From the NCBI RefSeq assembly GCF_041200175.1, contig NZ_CP165727.1:7806001-7870000 (forward strand): a stretch of 64,000 nucleotides of DNA. The letters run 5' to 3'. Of this stretch, positions 60,395 to 64,000 are shown piece by piece. Every line of letters starts with the position of its first letter. Position 1 is the first letter of the stretch. Below the pieces are notes generated by a model that did no database searches, was not told the DNA's origin, and saw only the letters and a list, made by a program, of their open reading frames with translations. Made by a program: the position numbers and the translations under genes. Source of the stretch: Streptomyces sp. R33. Its GTDB lineage: Bacteria; Actinomycetota; Actinomycetes; Streptomycetales; Streptomycetaceae.

Positions 60395-61126
60395 CTAGCC
60401 GGCGGTCTTGTTCTCCTCCAGCGGCACCGTCAGGCCGATGCCCTCGGCCGCCACGGCGATGGCGAAGTCGAAGTACGCGGCCTCGTCCCGCACGCTGTCG
60501 TGGGTACGGCTGAAGACCTGGAACACCAGCAGCCCGATCAGGTTGCTCCACAGTACGATGCCGCGCTCGATGAGGTCCGAGAACGGGGCCTCGGGCACAC
60601 CGCCGAAGAGCTCCACGGCCTCCGGCCGGAGCAGGGGCGGCCCCGGCACCGTCCGCCGGGGCGGGGTGAGTTCACCGGCCGCGAGCGCCGAACGTACGAT
60701 GCCGGCCAGCACGGCGGGCGTGCGCGAGGCGGCCGGGACGGTGTCCTGCGGGGCGTGGTAGCCCGGGACGGGGGAGCCGTAGATCAGCGTGAACTCGGCG
60801 GGGTGGTCGAAGGACCACTGCCGCAGTGCGCGGGTCACCGCGAGGAGCCGCGCGCCGGCCGTCGCACCGGCGGCGCCGGCGGCCTGGTCGGCCTGCTCCA
60901 TCGCGGCGGCGGAGTCGTCGTAGGCGTCGATGACCAGTGCGGTCAGCAGGTCGTCCCGGTGCGGGAAGATGCCCGCCACTTCGCCGACGGCAAGACCGCC
61001 GGCCTCGGCAACGGCATCCGGCGACAGCCCTGAGGCGCCCAGTTTCACCAGCAGTTGGCGTGCGGTGGCCTTGACGACCGCCGACTGCGGGGAGTTCTCA
61101 TCGGTAGCGCTGGGGGAAAGATCCAT
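60395..61126 (-). CDS. TetR-family regulator with WHG-like C-terminal domain
   Basis: 243 residues. The DNA-binding part is seen as ATARQLLVKLGASGLS, then AVAEAGGLAVGEVAGIFPHRDDLLTAL. It is diverged from the usual TxxxFYxYFxxK form. The C-terminal domain includes WSFDHPAEFTLIYGSPVPGYHAP, the hallmark of the TetR_C_33/WHG type. ATG 61126 is chosen; GTG 61153 is possible and neither has a clear ribosome site. Only 28 bp separate it from the upstream aldo/keto reductase gene on the same strand, so the two may form an operon. Confidence 0.85.
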   Translation of the reverse strand: MDLSPSATDENSPQSAVVKATARQLLVKLGASGLSPDAVAEAGGLAVGEVAGIFPHRDDLLTALVIDAYDDSAAAMEQADQAAGAAGATAGARLLAVTRALRQWSFDHPAEFTLIYGSPVPGYHAPQDTVPAASRTPAVLAGIVRSALAAGELTPPRRTVPGPPLLRPEAVELFGGVPEAPFSDLIERGIVLWSNLIGLLVFQVFSRTHDSVRDEAAYFDFAIAVAAEGIGLTVPLEENKTAG

Positions 61127-61154
61127 GGCCAAACCGTACCTGTCGGCCACCACG

Positions 61155-62126
61155 CTACTGCTCCAGACGGGACAGGTCGGGTGCGCGGGCGCCCGAGGCC
61201 TCGGGGATCGTCTCGCCGATCGCCTCCAGTTGCTCGGGGGAGAGACGGAGAGTCAACGCCCCGAGGTTCTCGGCAAGATGGGCGCGGCGGCGCATGCCGG
61301 GCAGGGGGATGACGGTGTCCGGCTGAGCCAGCATCCAGGCGATCGCCAGCTGCGCCGGTGTGCAGCCCACGCCCGTGGCGAGAGCCCGCAGGAGGTGCAC
61401 GAGACGCAGGTTGGCAGCGAGGTTGTCCCCCTGGAAGCGGGGCTGGTCGCGGCGGATGTCATCCGCAGCCAGGGCCCCCACGGAGTTCAGGGCTCCGGTG
61501 AGCAGGCCGCGGCCCAGCGGCGAGTACGCCACCAGCGCGACACCGAGCGCCCGCGCCGCGGGCAGGATCTCCCGGTCCAGGCCGCGCGTCCACAGGGAGT
61601 ACTCGCTCTGCAGCGCGGCGATCGGGGCGGTCGCATGCGCTCTGCGCAAGGTGTCGGCGCTCACCTCCGACAGGCCGATGTGGCGTACCTTCCCCTCGCA
61701 GACCAGCCGACTCAGGGCGCCGACGGTGTCTTCGATGGGGACGTCGGGGTTGCGGCGGTGGAGGTAGTACAGATCGATGTGGTCGACGTTCAGGCGCCGC
61801 AGTGATGCTTCGCAGGCGCGCTTGGCGTAGGCCGGGCTCGAGTCGGCCCGTCGCGCCCGTGGGTCCTCACCTCGCACCACGCCGAACTTGGTCGCGAGGA
61901 ACACGCGGTCGCGGCGACCCGCGATGGCCCGGCTCACCAACTCCTCGTTGGTGAAAGGGCCGTACATGTCGGCCGTGTCGAGGAAGGTCACACCCCGCTC
62001 GAGCGCCTCGTGGATCGTCGCGACCGACTCCGCCTCGTCGGCGGACCCGTAGAAGTCGGACATGCCCATGCAGCCCAGGCCCATCGCCGATACGAGCGGG
62101 CCGTCATGCCCCAGAAGCTTCTGCAT
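61155..62126 (-). CDS. aldo/keto reductase (AKR13-like)
   Basis: 323 residues. AKR barrel with the opening GLGCMGMSDFYG, typical of the YakC/AKR13 group. The tetrad is in place: Asp and Tyr in FLDTADMYGP, Lys in ATKFG, His in YYLHRRNPDVP. The NADPH site lies in PLPGMRRRAHLAEN. It reduces aldehydes or ketones in the cytoplasm. gggaaagg precedes ATG 62126. It is cotranscribed with the TetR gene downstream and divergent from a TauD-like gene. A second, different AKR lies at 42.1 kb. Confidence 0.92.
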   Translation of the reverse strand: MQKLLGHDGPLVSAMGLGCMGMSDFYGSADEAESVATIHEALERGVTFLDTADMYGPFTNEELVSRAIAGRRDRVFLATKFGVVRGEDPRARRADSSPAYAKRACEASLRRLNVDHIDLYYLHRRNPDVPIEDTVGALSRLVCEGKVRHIGLSEVSADTLRRAHATAPIAALQSEYSLWTRGLDREILPAARALGVALVAYSPLGRGLLTGALNSVGALAADDIRRDQPRFQGDNLAANLRLVHLLRALATGVGCTPAQLAIAWMLAQPDTVIPLPGMRRRAHLAENLGALTLRLSPEQLEAIGETIPEASGARAPDLSRLEQ

Positions 62127-62250
62127 CCTTTCCCCTTCCCCGGTCCTCCGTCTCCGGTCGTGCTGCGCGCGCGGAAGGCGGTCTTCCCGGCGATTGTCCC
62201 CGACTCCTAAGCTCCGAGTGCGAGTTGGCGCCCGTAGAAGGATGGTGCTC

Positions 62251-63162
62251 ATGCCCGGAGGTGTCACGGACGGCTGGGTGCGGGAGAGCTTCGCCTCCTC
62301 CCGGGAATTCCGTCTCCCCTACGTGCGCGACCACGAGGTGCTCACCCGCCGGGTGCGTGACGCGCTGCTGGACGGCCCCGGCTTCGCCCTGGTCACGGGC
62401 ACGCCCGTTGCCGCCATGAGCACGGCGGAAGCCCAGGAGTTCGGCGTCACGATGCTCCGGCACCTCGGGGAGCCGCTCCCGCAGGGCCGGGGCGCGGAGA
62501 CGGCCCTCGGATGGCTGGTCAGGGACGAGGGCGTCTCGGCGCACACCGACTCCCGCCGTTTCCACGAGGACGCCTACACGTCGAAGTCGCGCGGCTACCT
62601 GCACCTGCACAACGACCGGGCGGTGCGGCCCTTCGGTCAGGAACCCGACGTCATCGCCCTGTTCACCCACCGCAGGGCGCGGCAGGGCGGCGCGTCGGTG
62701 CTGGTGGACGGCTGGACGCTGTACCGCCTGGTCCGCGCGGAGTTCCCCGGCCTACTGGCCCCGCTCAGCACCCCGTTCGCCTTCGACCGTCGTCATGTCA
62801 CGCCGCCCGGGGAGTCGCCCGTGGTGTGGGCGCCGGTGTTCGAGCAGGTGGACGGCCGGGTCCGGGTGCGGTGCAACGTCAAGCGGCTCGAGACCGGCGC
62901 GGAGCTGTCCGCAGAACCTCTCCCGCCCGAGAGGCGCGCCGCCCTCGACGCCCTCGGTCGGCTGCTGGCCCGCCCGGAGCTCCGGGTCACTGCCCTGCTC
63001 GAGGACGGCGACTGCCTCGTGATCGACGACCGGCGCGTCCTGCACGGCCGTACGTCCTACGAGGACCACGCCGACCCCGCCCGCCGGCGGTGCCTCGTAC
63101 GCGTCATGTACCGATCGCCTGGGCGTAGTGGAACAGCCCGCTGGGGTCGTACCGGCGCTTGA
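62251..63162 (+). CDS. TauD/TfdA-like Fe(II)/2-oxoglutarate dioxygenase
   Basis: 303 residues. The iron-binding facial triad is readable: H120-N-D122 in LHLHNDRAV and the distal histidine H265 in RRVLHGRTSY, followed by the oxoglutarate-binding Arg region (ARRRCLVRVMYRS). It hydroxylates an unknown substrate, perhaps a free or carrier-bound amino acid as in clavaminate-synthase-like enzymes. ATG 62251 is preferred over 62242 because gaagg is then about 9 nt away. The 3' end overlaps a decayed flavoenzyme gene by 59 bp in convergent orientation. Confidence 0.86.
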   Translation: MPGGVTDGWVRESFASSREFRLPYVRDHEVLTRRVRDALLDGPGFALVTGTPVAAMSTAEAQEFGVTMLRHLGEPLPQGRGAETALGWLVRDEGVSAHTDSRRFHEDAYTSKSRGYLHLHNDRAVRPFGQEPDVIALFTHRRARQGGASVLVDGWTLYRLVRAEFPGLLAPLSTPFAFDRRHVTPPGESPVVWAPVFEQVDGRVRVRCNVKRLETGAELSAEPLPPERRAALDALGRLLARPELRVTALLEDGDCLVIDDRRVLHGRTSYEDHADPARRRCLVRVMYRSPGRSGTARWGRTGA

Positions 63163-64000
63163 CGTCGAGCAGGCGGGCGTAGTTGTCGCCGTAGTACGCC
63201 GACTGCCAGTCGTGCAGGTCCGGGTCGGGGAAGTTGACGTATGCGGCGCGCGTCTCCAGGTCGCGGGAGAGCGTACGGTGCAGGGCGCGGGTCCGGGCCA
63301 GCTGCCGGCGGACGCCGGCCTGCGGGGTGTCGGCCATGCAGTGGGTGCCGATGTCGATGACGAACGTGGCGTCACGGTGCGGGTAGGCCGTTTCGCCCGG
63401 CTCAGGGCGGCCGCTGGCGCCGCCCATGGCGAAAAGGGTGACGTAGCCGGCGTGGCCGGGAGCGCCCGGCTGCCGGTCACGCACCCACTCGACCACCGAT
63501 TCGACCGTCCCCGGGCTCAGACACCGGTCCGGCACGAGTGACTTGGACGCGTAGTCGTCCGGCGTCCCGGGCTTCTCCAGCTGGTGGTCCTGCGCCGCCC
63601 AGAACTGCCGCTGCTCGATGAACTCACGCGCAGGCCGCAGTTCCAGTACCGGAGCGAAGATCCTGCGCAGCGCCGTCTCGTCGCCCGGCAACTGGCCCAG
63701 CAGCGCGACGGAGGCGGCCTGTCCGTCGCCGGCGTTCTTGAATCCGATGCGCACGTCGAAGTCGCCCGCGTCGTCGTCGGCGAGGATCTCCTGCACCGCC
63801 GCTGTACGTCGCCCGCCGTCGCGCACGCCACGATGCCGGCCGGCAGCACATGGGCGTAGCGCAGGTTGTCCGGCGCCGCCAGCAGGCCGAAGCCGTCACT
63901 GCCCGGCCGGTACAGACCGGCGGCCGGGCTGAGGCTGCGGCGCAGCTGCTGCCAGGCTCCGGCCTCCGCCGGGGACCCGCCGGGGACCCGGCCCGGTCGG
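63104..64000 (-). pseudogene. BBE-type FAD oxidoreductase, internally deleted and frameshifted; runs off the right edge
   Basis: Two parts in different frames. From the edge to about 63,806, the sequence reads like the start of a berberine-bridge-type oxidase (LYRPGSDGFG, NLRYAHVLPAGIVACATAGDV). From about 63,800 to 63,104 another frame gives the substrate domain and the C-terminal BBE signature (YVNFPDPDLHDWQSAYYG, LLDVKRRYDPSGLFHY). Some 150 residues of the FAD-binding domain, including the GGHSxxGYS region with the flavin-linking histidine, are missing at the join. Such enzymes oxidise alcohols, sugars or alkaloid-like products. A sequencing or assembly fault cannot be excluded. Confidence 0.7.

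Overview
The window looks like chromosomal DNA of a Streptomyces-type actinomycete. Base composition is strongly GC-rich with G/C third positions. GTG starts and 4-bp ATGA/GTGA overlaps are common. There is a melC1-melC2 tyrosinase operon, a soluble-kinase-plus-membrane-anchor Ser/Thr kinase, and many secreted or lipoprotein genes of actinomycete type. I saw no rRNA, tRNA, CRISPR array, insertion sequence or phage module.

Layout. 1-7.8 kb: housekeeping membrane and secreted genes (DHA2 drug-efflux MFS, multispan membrane protein, SHOCT protein, CPBP protease, a tiny Cys/His protein, a beta-propeller protein coupled to a second MFS). 8-32.5 kb: one large surface-polysaccharide locus. It has a Gfo/Idh oxidoreductase, an SDR epimerase, two DegT aminotransferases and a NeuD/PglD-like acetyltransferase in one overlapping operon. 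Next come a very large secreted DMFase-like/DUF4082 protein, four family-2 glycosyltransferases, three Wzz-like proteins (one fused to a Wzy/ligase-like polymerase), a beta-helix protein and a Wzx flippase. It ends with a WecB-type epimerase, a WecC-type dehydrogenase, a WecG/TagA/CpsF transferase, an uncharacterised helical-barrel protein and a WbpD/WlbB-like acetyltransferase. 32.5-43 kb: lipase-like hydrolase, PAP2 phosphatase, a truncated iron permease, an SGNH hydrolase, an M6 metalloprotease, a PadR regulator with a perfect operator plus acyl-CoA dehydrogenase, and an aldo/keto reductase. 43-52.6 kb: two small membrane proteins divergent from a TetR, a Ser/Thr kinase, melC2-melC1, a PhzS-like FAD monooxygenase coupled to a secreted protein, a quinone reductase and a CHAT-domain remnant. 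52.6-64 kb: small secreted proteins and a lipoprotein, a serine hydrolase, nadE, ArsR/EamA, TetR/aldo-keto reductase, a TauD-like dioxygenase, and a decayed BBE-type flavoenzyme running off the right edge.

How the genes work together. The polysaccharide locus contains every enzyme family needed to make UDP-ManNAc3NAcA from UDP-GlcNAc by the Wbp/Wlb route: 6-dehydrogenase, 3-oxidase, 3-aminotransferase, N-acetyltransferase and 2-epimerase. It also holds a second set (SDR, DegT, NeuD/PglD-like) that could make another N-acylated amino sugar, plus glycosyltransferases, flippase, polymerase and chain-length proteins. Four of its genes carry the rare leucine codon TTA, and a fifth TTA lies in the MFS gene next door. 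I found no other in-frame TTA in the window. This suggests that the polysaccharide is under bldA (tRNA-Leu-UAA) developmental control. I regard this TTA-marked amino-sugar polysaccharide system with its Wzz-Wzy fusion as the most interesting content. Three truncated genes (iron permease, CHAT, BBE flavoenzyme) show that parts of the right half are decaying. All functional calls come from reading the sequence; no database search was run.
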